Below, piece by piece: positions 7,309-14,994 of a stretch of DNA of 25,006 nt. Below the pieces are notes generated by a model. It did not search any database and had not been told where the DNA came from. It was given only the letters and a program-made list of their open reading frames with translations. Location of the stretch: NCBI GenBank assembly GCA_964579855.1, contig CAZOIM010000030.1, positions 1 through 25,006 on the forward strand, written 5' to 3'. Numbering within the stretch: position 1 is the first letter of the stretch; the number at the start of each line of letters is the position of its first letter. Source of the stretch: JADGQA01 sp964579855 (lineage in GTDB: Bacteria; Bacteroidota; Ignavibacteria; UBA10030). A program made the translations under genes and the position numbers.

Positions 7309-8289
7309 TCAAAGTCCTACGTTTAGAGCGAGGCCTGCTTGTCGGCCATCATAAGAAGGGAGAAGAACAATGGGATTGTTGGAATGATTGAACCGAAGGA
7401 CCAATTGCGTGCTAAAATATCCGATCAATCCTCCTACAAAACAGTCACTTAACCAATGGGTCTGTTCCATCACTCGACTGACCGCGACGCCCGAGGCGAC
7501 CGTGTAAGATGCATAGGACACCCACGGGGAATCGTAATAAATTTCCGAAAGTGTCGTCGCCGCAGCGAATATCGTTGCGGTGTGGCCGGATGGAAAGGCG
7601 TCGTATTGCGCATACGCGCCGCGTTTACTCGAACCCTGATTCAAAAATAGAAAGGCGCCATTCCAACGCCCACCACTTTGTGTCGCAGCGCTCGGCCGTT
7701 CACGCCCGAACGTGTGTTTCAATATCTGCGTAACGATTCCACTTACAAGAAAAGACTCAAGACCGATCTTTCCTGCTTGAAATGCGGTCTTGTCGTTCCC
7801 CAGATACGAATAGGCCAGGAATCCTCCAAAGATAGCGACTGAAGCGCGTCCATCCCCGAGATTCGTTATCACGGGACTCACATCCTCAATGGGATCATTA
7901 GCAGTTCTCCAGCCGTGAATAATGTTGAAAGTCTGTTGATCCGTCCGGATCAAAACTGCGGTAATCGCAAGAGCGCTTCCCGCAAAAAGTGCCGGCTTAA
8001 GAACGGATGACGATTGCTCTATCGGGTAACTTCGGTTTTGAGACTGGTCAAGAGTCTGGGGAGTTGTTGGGTTATCAAATCGGCTCGAGGTGTTTGTTCC
8101 AGATGGAAACTGGTCAGGGTAGAGAGACAGTGGCGTACGACAGATAGTCAGGTTGCCGGATATGAATCCAATCCGTTGCCCGATTTTTGATTGATCAACG
8201 CTCAAAATTCTCAAAGGGTCGTTTGGAGTCCCAGCAAGAACCGATGAACAAAAAATCCAGAACGATCCAAGTAAAGCCGAAATCTTCAT
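7309..8289 (-). CDS. PAP2-family phosphatase, canonical motifs (exported)
   Basis: All three PAP2 signature motifs are intact. K-x6-RP appears as KHTFGRERP (191-199), PSGH is at 233-236, and SR-x5-H-x3-D is SRVMEQTHWLSD (271-282). The start of the protein is a signal peptide (MKISALLGSFWIFCSSVLAG), followed by about 75 polar residues before the membrane core. PAP2 enzymes dephosphorylate phosphatidate, undecaprenyl diphosphate or related lipids on the periplasmic side, and the exact substrate is open. At 326 aa it is longer than minimal family members because of the polar N-terminal stretch. It is the first gene of a two-gene PAP2 operon. Only a weak AAGAG precedes the ATG. Confidence 0.88.
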   Translation of the reverse strand: MKISALLGSFWIFCSSVLAGTPNDPLRILSVDQSKIGQRIGFISGNLTICRTPLSLYPDQFPSGTNTSSRFDNPTTPQTLDQSQNRSYPIEQSSSVLKPALFAGSALAITAVLIRTDQQTFNIIHGWRTANDPIEDVSPVITNLGDGRASVAIFGGFLAYSYLGNDKTAFQAGKIGLESFLVSGIVTQILKHTFGRERPSAATQSGGRWNGAFLFLNQGSSKRGAYAQYDAFPSGHTATIFAAATTLSEIYYDSPWVSYASYTVASGVAVSRVMEQTHWLSDCFVGGLIGYFSTQLVLRFNHSNNPIVLLPSYDGRQAGLALNVGL

Positions 8290-8636
8290 TCTCTTGCGCG
8301 TGGTGGTTGGCGATCAATGTAAAGCATAGTTCTCAATTTTGGAAATGTTTTTTTCAAGGCCAGCCCGCCTTGAGCAAACGACCGCAATCTTGCGGATTCG
8401 ATCAGTTTCCCGCGAGAAACACCTGAAAGAAGCGTTCGGGATCTACAATCAACGATGTTCGACAGGGACCCTCGGAGGTGAAACGTGTTTTAGTCCCCTG
8501 TCATCGGCAGGAGGAATAATATTCTAGAACTGCGAATGGCGCGATTTGGTTCCGAAAAACCCTGGGGAGAGGATCGATGAAATCTGCAATCGAATCTGGT
8601 TTGGCTTTTGAGGGACAAGATCCTGTATGGCGAAAC
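8290..8636. other. intergenic region rich in inverted repeats
   Basis: This 347-bp stretch lies after the FAD oxidoreductase stop and before the PAP2 operon, both on the minus strand. No frame here looks like a gene. It contains three inverted repeats: TCAAGGC/GCCTTGA around a 6-nt loop (8354-8373), CCGCAA/TTGCGG with a 2-nt centre (8382-8395), and a longer one (8461-8502). None is followed by a T-run on the minus strand, so none is a clear intrinsic terminator. Confidence 0.6.
8461..8502. repeat. imperfect inverted repeat (possible RNA hairpin)
   Basis: GACAGGGAC (8461-8469) pairs with GTCCCCTGTC (8493-8502) through nine base pairs and one bulged base, around a 23-nt loop. It could be a transcript 3'-end structure of the ketosynthase operon or part of the PAP2 leader. 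Confidence 0.4.
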
Positions 8637-9770
8637 TCAGCCGGGTGTGTGAAAGACCGTCTTTGCAAACAAACGCGGCAACCATTCGATTTCTGATGCA
8701 ACGGAGATAAGGGATTCCACCAACGAGAGATTTCTCAACGCCGGTGAGACAACGCGATTAACCCAAAAGTCTCCCCTTGGTCGAAACACCGAGACAGTTT
8801 TATCGGCAAATCGTCTCTCGATTTCCCTTGCGGTTCGAATGCCATCGTCGAGAGCAAACAACACTCCCTCACCCGTAAATGGTTCAACGGTGAGTCGGGC
8901 ATCCCCGGCCAGGAATGCTTTTGGATGTTTCCAACGGCGGTGAATAGGATTGATGGGATAGGCGGTAATAACGTCGTGTTTCGGCTTGAACCGGTTTAGC
9001 ACCGAATGGCCTACCGGAGTTCCACAGAGCCTCTGTTCGACGTATCCCGGAAGATTGCCAATCTCGTCTCGCGCGATGTGCGGAGTGGAAACCATCGCAA
9101 TGTTTGAATTCCGTTCATCAACATTCACAATGCCGAAGTATCCTTCTTTCATCGTGTACAGATGAACTTCTGATCGAATGGGTGATTGAACATCCGCGAG
9201 CCATTGAATCCCCACTCTTCGTTGATCGGTTTTGGAAATGCGCGGCTGACTCCAGGCACCGATCTTGTTGGCAACCGTGGAGTTTCTTCCATCCGCCCCA
9301 ACGAGATAGTCGCAGCTGTATGCTTCGATGTCATTCTTGCTGCGCACGGTAACATTCCATGAATCAGAAAATACGGCGTCCAGGACCTGGGTTTCTTCGA
9401 GAAAGTTTGTCCCTTCGTGCACAGCATTCTGTACAAGGAGGTTGTCGAGGACACTCCTCTTTATGCTGAAGAATGGTCTTCCGGGATGGGCCGGTATCTG
9501 GACAGTGACTTGCTTGCCGCTCAGATTTGTGATTCGGGCAAGCTCGACACAATGGAGATCAAGATGGCGCAAGGAATCTGCGACCCCAAGCAATTCGAAG
9601 AACTCCCACGACCCAGGATTAATGCAATCACCGCAGATCTTTTCGCGGGGAAATTTTTCCTTGTCACAGAGCAATACGCTCAGACCTGCGCGGGCGAGGA
9701 GTGTCGAACACGCCGAGCCCGCAGGTCCGGCACCGGCCACCAAAACATTGACGTGGGTTCCTTTCCTCAT
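8637..9770 (-). CDS. FAD-dependent oxidoreductase, geranylgeranyl-reductase/monooxygenase-like
   Basis: The N-terminal Rossmann motif VLVAGAGPAGSACSTLLARAG binds FAD, and the acidic residue closing it is in LLCDKEKFPREKICGD. The sequence VGADGRNSTVANK near 160-172 and FLAGDARLTVEPFTGEGVLFAL near 290-310 are the second and third FAD-contact blocks of the GR2/PHBH group. Members include geranylgeranyl reductases, aromatic hydroxylases and oxidoreductases found in polyketide clusters. The 377-aa length is normal. Its ATG overlaps the ketosynthase stop by 4 nt (ATGA, 9767-9770), so it is the last gene of the four-gene operon. In that context it probably reduces or hydroxylates the product made by the ketosynthase; this is an inference from position. 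Confidence 0.88.
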   Translation of the reverse strand: MRKGTHVNVLVAGAGPAGSACSTLLARAGLSVLLCDKEKFPREKICGDCINPGSWEFFELLGVADSLRHLDLHCVELARITNLSGKQVTVQIPAHPGRPFFSIKRSVLDNLLVQNAVHEGTNFLEETQVLDAVFSDSWNVTVRSKNDIEAYSCDYLVGADGRNSTVANKIGAWSQPRISKTDQRRVGIQWLADVQSPIRSEVHLYTMKEGYFGIVNVDERNSNIAMVSTPHIARDEIGNLPGYVEQRLCGTPVGHSVLNRFKPKHDVITAYPINPIHRRWKHPKAFLAGDARLTVEPFTGEGVLFALDDGIRTAREIERRFADKTVSVFRPRGDFWVNRVVSPALRNLSLVESLISVASEIEWLPRLFAKTVFHTPG

Positions 9771-11011
9771 TGCGAATATCGCCCGAGGACGAGGACCGCG
9801 TTGATGCCTCCGAAACCAAATGAGTTTTTCAAAATATGGTCAACGCGGGATTCGCGACCAACGTTTGGGATGTAGTCAAGATCGCACTCAGGATCGGGGT
9901 GCTCATAATGAATGGTCGGAGGGAGAAATCCCTTTTCAAAAATCTGAGCGCAGATTGCTGTTTCAACCGCTCCCGAAGCTCCAAGTGCGTGGCCGTGCAT
10001 CGATTTGGTTGCACTGACAGGAATTTTCGAAGCACGTTCCCCAAAGACCTTCTTCAGTGCGAGCGTCTCCGTTTTGTCATTGAGTGCCGTCGAACTCCCG
10101 TGGGCATTCACATAATCGATTTCCGAACGTGACAGACCGGCCTCTCGGACGGCCGATTCCATTGCCCGGATTGCGGATGATCCATCGGGTTTCGGTGCGA
10201 TCATATGATAACCGTCGTTATTGCAGGAAAAGCCGAGGACCTCGCAATAAATGTGTGCATCCCGTTTGAGTGCGTGTCCCAGTTCCTCGAGGACGAGTAC
10301 TGCAGCTGCTTCTCCCATAACAAACCCATCACGATTCTTGTCGAACGGTCGACAAGCCGTTGCAGGTTCAGGATTGGTGGACATAGCTTTGATGATCGTG
10401 AACGCGCTGAACGTCAGCTCATACAACGGGGCTTCGGCGCTCGCGGCAATCATAACGTCGGCATAGTCATCTTTGATGTATCGATACGCTTCACCAATAG
10501 CAATTGTCCCCGATGAGCAACTGTTGGAATTCGCGTTGCTCGGACCGGTGAAACCGTATCGAATGGCGATATTGCTCGAGCCCGAGCCTCCAAAAACCAT
10601 AAGCGCCAGACTCGGATCAACAGCCCGCAAACCGGCCTTTACGTACTGTTCGTGTTGACGTTCCGCGCCGGAAATTCCGCCGAGTGCGGTTCCCATTGTC
10701 ACTCCCGTTCGCTCTCCGGTTCCATTCTTGTCCGCTTGAAGCGAAGAGTCCTTTATCGCCATCTCACACGCTGCCAGTCCCAGCTGGGCGAAGCGGTCCA
10801 TCCGACGGACGAGCTTCGCATCGAAATGATCGAGCGGATTGAAATCGTCGATTTGGGCAGCGACCTTCGTGTGAATCTGCGAAGTATCAAACCTCGTGAT
10901 GTTCACGACACCTGATCGGCCTCTTCGGATTCCATCCCACAATCCCTCTTTGCCGTGTCCAATGGGCGTGATGGCTCCGATGCCGGTTACAACGACACGC
11001 CTACGCTCCAT
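9767..11011 (-). CDS. beta-ketoacyl-ACP synthase, FabF-like condensing enzyme
   Basis: At 414 aa from the ATG at 11011, length and residue numbering nearly match E. coli FabF. The catalytic Cys165 is in SNSCSSGTIAIGEA, His304 in VNAHGSSTALND, Lys336 and His341 in TKSMHGHALGASG, and the gate motif is NSFGFGGINA. All catalytic residues for decarboxylative condensation are present. The nucleophile context is CSSG rather than the common CATG of housekeeping FabF. A TTG 15 nt upstream is also in frame, but the ATG has a GGAAAG ribosome binding site 5 nt before it. The start overlaps the SRPBCC gene by 11 nt, and the stop overlaps the FAD oxidoreductase start by 4 nt. With these neighbours it is more likely a secondary-metabolism or specialised-lipid enzyme than the housekeeping fabF, which normally sits beside acpP. 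Confidence 0.92.
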   Translation of the reverse strand: MERRRVVVTGIGAITPIGHGKEGLWDGIRRGRSGVVNITRFDTSQIHTKVAAQIDDFNPLDHFDAKLVRRMDRFAQLGLAACEMAIKDSSLQADKNGTGERTGVTMGTALGGISGAERQHEQYVKAGLRAVDPSLALMVFGGSGSSNIAIRYGFTGPSNANSNSCSSGTIAIGEAYRYIKDDYADVMIAASAEAPLYELTFSAFTIIKAMSTNPEPATACRPFDKNRDGFVMGEAAAVLVLEELGHALKRDAHIYCEVLGFSCNNDGYHMIAPKPDGSSAIRAMESAVREAGLSRSEIDYVNAHGSSTALNDKTETLALKKVFGERASKIPVSATKSMHGHALGASGAVETAICAQIFEKGFLPPTIHYEHPDPECDLDYIPNVGRESRVDHILKNSFGFGGINAVLVLGRYSQ

Positions 11012-11471
11012 TCGTTCTTTCCACAAATGTTTTCATGTGTTTGAGCGTTTGATTCGCTATGAAATGAATGAAGAACTGTCCAACAATCGGCTCAACGAGT
11101 AACTTCCCCAAAATTGGAAGGCCGGAATGCAGGTCGTGCACAATCCGCACTTCTGTCCCATCTTTGGTCGGCGTAAAGGTCCATACCACGAGCATACCTT
11201 TTGTGAAAGCCTTGAGATGATGAAACCTGATTTCCATTTTCTCCCGGTCAATTTCCTGTTCGGAAGTCCAATGGATAGGTATCTTTGCGCCTGTGACCAT
11301 GGGCAGGTCCCGCCACGCGGCCATTATCACGATATTCCTGTTCGGCGATCGATTCAAATACGTAATCCAACGGTAATGCGGTAGCATCGCCGGCCATTGC
11401 GAAAGGTCCGCCGCAACGTCGAAGATTCGTTGCGGAACGACATTCATGAGAATTGAATTTTCGGAGTGCAT
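11001..11471 (-). CDS. SRPBCC (START/Bet v 1-like) protein, polyketide cyclase/aromatase-like
   Basis: The 156-aa protein shows the usual pattern of this fold. It begins with a strand leading into VVPQRIFDVAADLSQWPAMLPHY, continues through alternating strands (ITYLNRS, IVIMAAWRD, WTSEQEIDREKMEIRFHHL, LVVWTFTPTKDGTEVRIVHDL), and ends in a long C-terminal helix (FIANQTLKHMKTFVERT). This fold makes a hydrophobic pocket and includes aromatase/cyclases such as TcmN, and also lipid-transfer proteins. The ATG at 11471 overlaps the methyltransferase stop by one base (TGATG), which marks translational coupling. The GC-rich regions and codon use match its neighbours. A cyclase role is inferred from gene context; a carrier or chaperone for a greasy intermediate is the alternative. 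Confidence 0.82.
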   Translation of the reverse strand: MHSENSILMNVVPQRIFDVAADLSQWPAMLPHYRWITYLNRSPNRNIVIMAAWRDLPMVTGAKIPIHWTSEQEIDREKMEIRFHHLKAFTKGMLVVWTFTPTKDGTEVRIVHDLHSGLPILGKLLVEPIVGQFFIHFIANQTLKHMKTFVERTNGA

Positions 11472-12190
11472 CAATGTTCACCAACGAGAACCAGCCTGAA
11501 CATCGGATGAAAGTAGATCTTTAAGCCGGGCACACCCGATTCCTCAGCCATTGCGCGGAGTTCTGTTGGCGTGAAGGCCCGTAGAACGGAGACATAGGAA
11601 TCGTTCAATGTCATGGGATTTCTGGTCGTCAAATGTGTGTAAATCCACGCTGTCCAGGCGGCCGGCCAACTACGGTACAGATCATTGACAATCAAGCCAA
11701 CTCGGCTGAAATGAACCATCGCGTTGAGAATCTTTACTGCATCGGCGCGTGAAAAATGATGTATGGCAAGAGAGCACAGAACAATATCGTAACTCTTTGG
11801 GGGATAATCGAGCATCAGGATATTTCCTTGTCGAACAGTGATTTCCGGGTAGTGCGCGGTTTGTTCACGGGCTATAGAAAGCGTGAGGGGACTACGTTCG
11901 ACTGCTGTTACCTGAATGTTTCTTCCCAACCTGCGGGCCATCCGAACTAATGATATCGGATGATCAGCAGAACCTGTCGCGAGATCGAGAACGTGGACGG
12001 TCTGGGTGCGATCGATCTTCGAAATCAATGCTACCGCGTGTTTTCGAACCGCCCGAAGTCCGCCAAAGTATTTGTTAATCGTCCGCAGATTCCGATGATC
12101 CTGCCGGAGGATTTCCGGATCCGGATTGGGAAGATCCATGAGCTCGGGGTTATCCTGATAAAACTGTCGTGCAGGAATTAAGATGCCCAT
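11471..12190 (-). CDS. class I SAM-dependent methyltransferase
   Basis: Motif I, VHVLDLATGSADHPISL (residues about 65-81), binds S-adenosylmethionine. The acidic end of strand two is VTAVERS (Glu98), GNILMLDYPPKSYDIVLCSLAIHHF covers motifs II and III, and LIVNDLYRS follows. An N-terminal segment, LRQDHRNLRTINKYFGG, resembles the lid found in methyltransferases next to type III polyketide synthases in other bacteria (recalled, not searched). Length 239 aa from the ATG at 12190. There is no convincing Shine-Dalgarno there, so the ATG at 12139 is a possible alternative start. It is the first gene of the operon and is divergent from the LD-carboxypeptidase. It probably O- or C-methylates the operon's product. 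Confidence 0.86.
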   Translation of the reverse strand: MGILIPARQFYQDNPELMDLPNPDPEILRQDHRNLRTINKYFGGLRAVRKHAVALISKIDRTQTVHVLDLATGSADHPISLVRMARRLGRNIQVTAVERSPLTLSIAREQTAHYPEITVRQGNILMLDYPPKSYDIVLCSLAIHHFSRADAVKILNAMVHFSRVGLIVNDLYRSWPAAWTAWIYTHLTTRNPMTLNDSYVSVLRAFTPTELRAMAEESGVPGLKIYFHPMFRLVLVGEH

Positions 12191-12276
12191 ATCTTGATGA
12201 ATTGTCTTTGCACATCAGCGAACGATAGGAAACGCAATCAGAATAAGTGTCGAGTCCGTTGATTTCCGTTCAATTC

Positions 12277-12305
12277 TTCATACATTTCGTTCACGTACGT
12301 ATAAC
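12277..12305 (+). promoter_or_regulatory. promoter candidate for the LD-carboxypeptidase gene
   Basis: TTCATA (12277-12282) and TATAAC (12300-12305) are 17 nt apart. The ATG follows 15 nt later, with AAGGA 7 nt before it. The -10 box matches five of six consensus bases and the -35 box four of six. Confidence 0.45.
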
Positions 12306-12320
12306 ATAAAGGAACATCCG

Positions 12321-13259
12321 ATGGTTCTCAAGCCGCCACGTTTGCTGTCAGGCGATCTTATCGGCCTTGTCTCGCCGGCAAGCGCCCCATCGTCTCCAGA
12401 AATGATTCATAAGGGTGTACGGTACCTTGAGCGACTCGGTTATGTGGTGAAAGTCGGGAAAAATGCTGCGCGAGTACACGGATATCTCGCAGGAACAGAT
12501 GAACAACGGGCGGCAGATTTCAACGACATGATTCGCGACGACAACGTCAAAGCAATATTTGCCGTTCGCGGCGGTTACGGCACTCCGAGAATTCTCCCAT
12601 TGCTTGACTACAAAGGACTCAAGCGCCATCCGAAGATCATTGTTGGCTACAGTGACATTACGGCACTTCAGCTTGCAATTTACCGCAAAATTGCCCTTGT
12701 GACATTCTCGGGACCGATGGCAGGAGTCGAAATGAGCGACGGGATCGATCCTTATACCGAAGAACATTTTTGGAGAGTCATTACATCGAAAACGAAAGTG
12801 GGTATGCTCCAGAATCCGGCAGATGATCCACTCAAGGTACTACACGGCGGTAAAGGACACGGGAGAATTCTGGGTGGAAACCTCGCAACGGCAATCTCGC
12901 TCTTGAAAACACCTTATGCGCCTACTTTGAACAAATCAATTCTTGTTTTCGAAGATGTGGATGAAGCACCGCATCGTGTTGATCGTATGCTCGCCCAGTT
13001 AAGTAACGCAGAAGTGCTAGGAAAGATCGCAGGGTTGATTTTCGGAAAATTTACCGGATGCGTGCCGAGTGATGCATCGAAACCCTTTATTCCGATCGAC
13101 CAGGTGCTCGAGAATGCAGCTCAACGCCTGGGCTGTCCGGTTGTTTCGAATTTGCAGTACGGACACTTACCCAAGAAATTGACCATCCCATTTGGCCTAA
13201 GAACGAGAATCGATACAAAAAAGACCGAAATCGAAATATTGGAGAGTGCGGTAATCTAG
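12321..13259 (+). CDS. LD-carboxypeptidase (MEROPS S66)
   Basis: Members of this family remove the terminal D-alanine from tetrapeptide stems during murein recycling, or cleave related peptides such as microcin C7. The catalytic set is visible. Ser111 is in VGYSDITALQ, Glu211 is at the head of FEDVDEAPHRVDRML, and His282 is in LQYGHLPKKLTIPFG. The N-terminal GDLIGLVSPASAPS and the AVRGGYGTPRILPLLD block are typical of the S66 fold. At 312 aa it has the normal length. There is no signal peptide, consistent with a cytoplasmic recycling enzyme. A good AAGGA site precedes the ATG. It is divergent from the ketosynthase operon and convergent with the lipoprotein hydrolase, 23 bp away. Confidence 0.93.
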   Translation: MVLKPPRLLSGDLIGLVSPASAPSSPEMIHKGVRYLERLGYVVKVGKNAARVHGYLAGTDEQRAADFNDMIRDDNVKAIFAVRGGYGTPRILPLLDYKGLKRHPKIIVGYSDITALQLAIYRKIALVTFSGPMAGVEMSDGIDPYTEEHFWRVITSKTKVGMLQNPADDPLKVLHGGKGHGRILGGNLATAISLLKTPYAPTLNKSILVFEDVDEAPHRVDRMLAQLSNAEVLGKIAGLIFGKFTGCVPSDASKPFIPIDQVLENAAQRLGCPVVSNLQYGHLPKKLTIPFGLRTRIDTKKTEIEILESAVI

Positions 13260-13282
13260 ATAACTCAAAGGTACTGCTAAGT

Positions 13283-14221
13283 CTAAGGGGTGATGATCTT
13301 CTGTTCTCCAATCCGCATGATACAGATTTTGTCCTGAAGTTTTCGATCGGTAATAATCTTTTCAAGTTCTTCCTGTGCTACCAAGACGCTTCGCTCTAGT
13401 CCCTGCATGAATGTGCGATGATGGATTGGGATCATCAACTCCGCATTCAATTCTCTAAATGCTTGAACGGCTCGCTGCGGATCAAGGTGAACGCGACTCA
13501 TCATCTCCCGCGGTTCCAACGGAGCGATCGGCAGGAGAGCCACATCTATCCGGAATCGGTGACCGATTTGCGTGAATAAGCTGTCGCGGTAACCAGTGTC
13601 TCCTGCAAAGTACACTGTCTTTCCTTTGTATTGAATGACGTAACCGGTGTAACCCTTTCCCGCAGTCCACAGAATGTCGAAACCATAGCGACCGCTGAAA
13701 TGTTGGGCTGGGACTGCGGTAATGCGAACACCGTCTTCCTCGAATGCTTCCCAAGGTTTCATTTCCCGGGTCTCTTCAAAACCAAACTCAGGTGTGTATA
13801 CACCCGCACCGGCGGGCAACAGCAATTTGCCTTGCTTTGGAAGTTCGCTGAGACTTCCGAAATTCAGGTGGTCGAAATGCGTATGGGATATGAGCACATA
13901 GTCCACCCGCGCGAGAGTCCGTACATCGATTCCGGGTTCCACAATTCTGCCGGCCACCATACCGACTGTCCGGGTGAATACTGGATCGGTAAGGAATACT
14001 TTATCGTGAATTTGAATGAGCGTACTCGCGTGGCCTATCCACAGCACAGACAATCCGACATCCTGGAGAATAGGGTCTGAAATCCTGTTAGGTACACGTT
14101 CAATCGGATCGGAATCATGTTCGATTGTGCGGGAGACGAATCGGGAAAGCAGGGAGACGCCGCAACCGGAAACGCTGACGAAGAGTACGATCAGGAAGGC
14201 ATCGGAAAAACGAAGGCGCAT
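13283..14221 (-). CDS. lipoprotein metallo-beta-lactamase-fold hydrolase (NAPE-PLD/UlaG-like)
   Basis: From the ATG at 14221 the protein begins with a lipoprotein signal. The hydrophobic FLIVLFVSVSGC ends in the lipobox VSGC with Cys20, so it should be membrane-tethered. The metal-binding motif HTHFDH (113-118) is intact. Further ligands follow in FAGDTGYRD and the late IPIHHRTF. The early WIGHASTLIQ and FLTDPVF blocks place it near the L-ascorbate-6-phosphate lactonase/NAPE-phospholipase D branch; the substrate is unknown. A TTG at 14245 is in frame, but it would put about eight polar residues before the signal peptide. The ATG follows the stop of the upstream small exported protein by 4 nt, so the two are an operon. 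Confidence 0.87.
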   Translation of the reverse strand: MRLRFSDAFLIVLFVSVSGCGVSLLSRFVSRTIEHDSDPIERVPNRISDPILQDVGLSVLWIGHASTLIQIHDKVFLTDPVFTRTVGMVAGRIVEPGIDVRTLARVDYVLISHTHFDHLNFGSLSELPKQGKLLLPAGAGVYTPEFGFEETREMKPWEAFEEDGVRITAVPAQHFSGRYGFDILWTAGKGYTGYVIQYKGKTVYFAGDTGYRDSLFTQIGHRFRIDVALLPIAPLEPREMMSRVHLDPQRAVQAFRELNAELMIPIHHRTFMQGLERSVLVAQEELEKIITDRKLQDKICIMRIGEQKIITP

Positions 14222-14225
14222 GATT

Positions 14226-14768
14226 TCAGAAGAACCTGAATTCAAGCGAAGTCATCCAGATTCTGTCTTTTGGAGAGTGCTTGACATTCCAGTGAACAAA
14301 TCCAAACAGGGTGGAGAGGCCTGCTACCACAAAGGTTCTGTTCTTATCATTTAACCTGTATATTGCGACACCGCCGTTGAGTCCAAGGTATTCACCCTTT
14401 TCTATCAGCGGTAGGTGACCAAGGAGTTGGCCGGACCAGGCAAGATGAGTCGTCCCGATGGATGAAGGATAGACCTGTCCCGACACATTTAGCTCGATGG
14501 AACCAGCAAATCGTTCCGGAGGATTGACAAAAAAGAAATGCCACGGAGGGTCGAGCTCTGTCATTCCGAAGGAATAAAGTATCGGAGTGGCTCTCCATTC
14601 AAAGGCGAAATTGGTTTGATGAGGGAATACCGTCCAGCTTAGGCTTGGAATTGCCTGGAGGATCAACCAAGCCCTCAACTTCGCATTGTCCGTAGAGTCC
14701 TGAGCTTTCAGCCCGACAGTGCTCATCATCAGTATAAGAACTAACAATACAACTTTTGATTGCTTCAT
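14226..14768 (-). CDS. exported protein, probable outer-membrane beta-barrel (unknown)
   Basis: A clear Sec signal peptide (MKQSKVVLLVLILMMSTVGLKAQ) precedes about 157 residues rich in alternating hydrophobic and aromatic positions. The protein ends in Phe (LEFRFF), as outer-membrane barrels usually do. Patches such as FAGSIELNVSGQVYPS, TFVVAGLSTLFGFVHWNVKH and WMTSLEFRFF look like amphipathic strands, but the length suits only an eight-stranded barrel or a partial one. I do not recognise the family. A GTG 12 nt upstream is in frame; the ATG at 14768 is preferred because the signal peptide starts there. It is the first gene of a two-gene unit with the lipoprotein hydrolase. Confidence 0.72.
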   Translation of the reverse strand: MKQSKVVLLVLILMMSTVGLKAQDSTDNAKLRAWLILQAIPSLSWTVFPHQTNFAFEWRATPILYSFGMTELDPPWHFFFVNPPERFAGSIELNVSGQVYPSSIGTTHLAWSGQLLGHLPLIEKGEYLGLNGGVAIYRLNDKNRTFVVAGLSTLFGFVHWNVKHSPKDRIWMTSLEFRFF

Positions 14769-14932
14769 GAGGTTTGCCACATTACCATAGATGTGTTTTG
14801 GCTTTGTTTCCCATCTTGAGAACCAGGTGCAAACTCAATTGGCACCAGAGACGGATTCAATCATCGATTGCCCCGATTCCCCTTCTACTCAAGGTACTGA
14901 GACTCATGATGTCAACAAAGTAATTGTTAAAC

Positions 14933-14959
14933 AAAGGGCGGGATATTCTCCCGCCCTTT
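14933..14959 (-). terminator. intrinsic terminator of the S46 peptidase gene
   Basis: A perfect 11-bp stem, AAAGGGCGGGA/TCCCGCCCTTT, with a 5-nt loop lies 36 nt past the peptidase stop. On the minus strand it runs into TTTGTTTAAC. The stem is flanked by T/A-runs on both sides, so it could also stop rightward transcripts. Confidence 0.85.
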
Positions 14960-14994
14960 TGGTAGCTTCGATGATTAACCTGCAAAATCCTACA

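Noticed and set aside
8354..8373. Hairpin TCAAGGC/GCCTTGA as terminator of the ketosynthase operon
   Set aside because: On the minus strand the stem is followed by an A-run, not a T-run, and on the plus strand the T-run precedes the stem.
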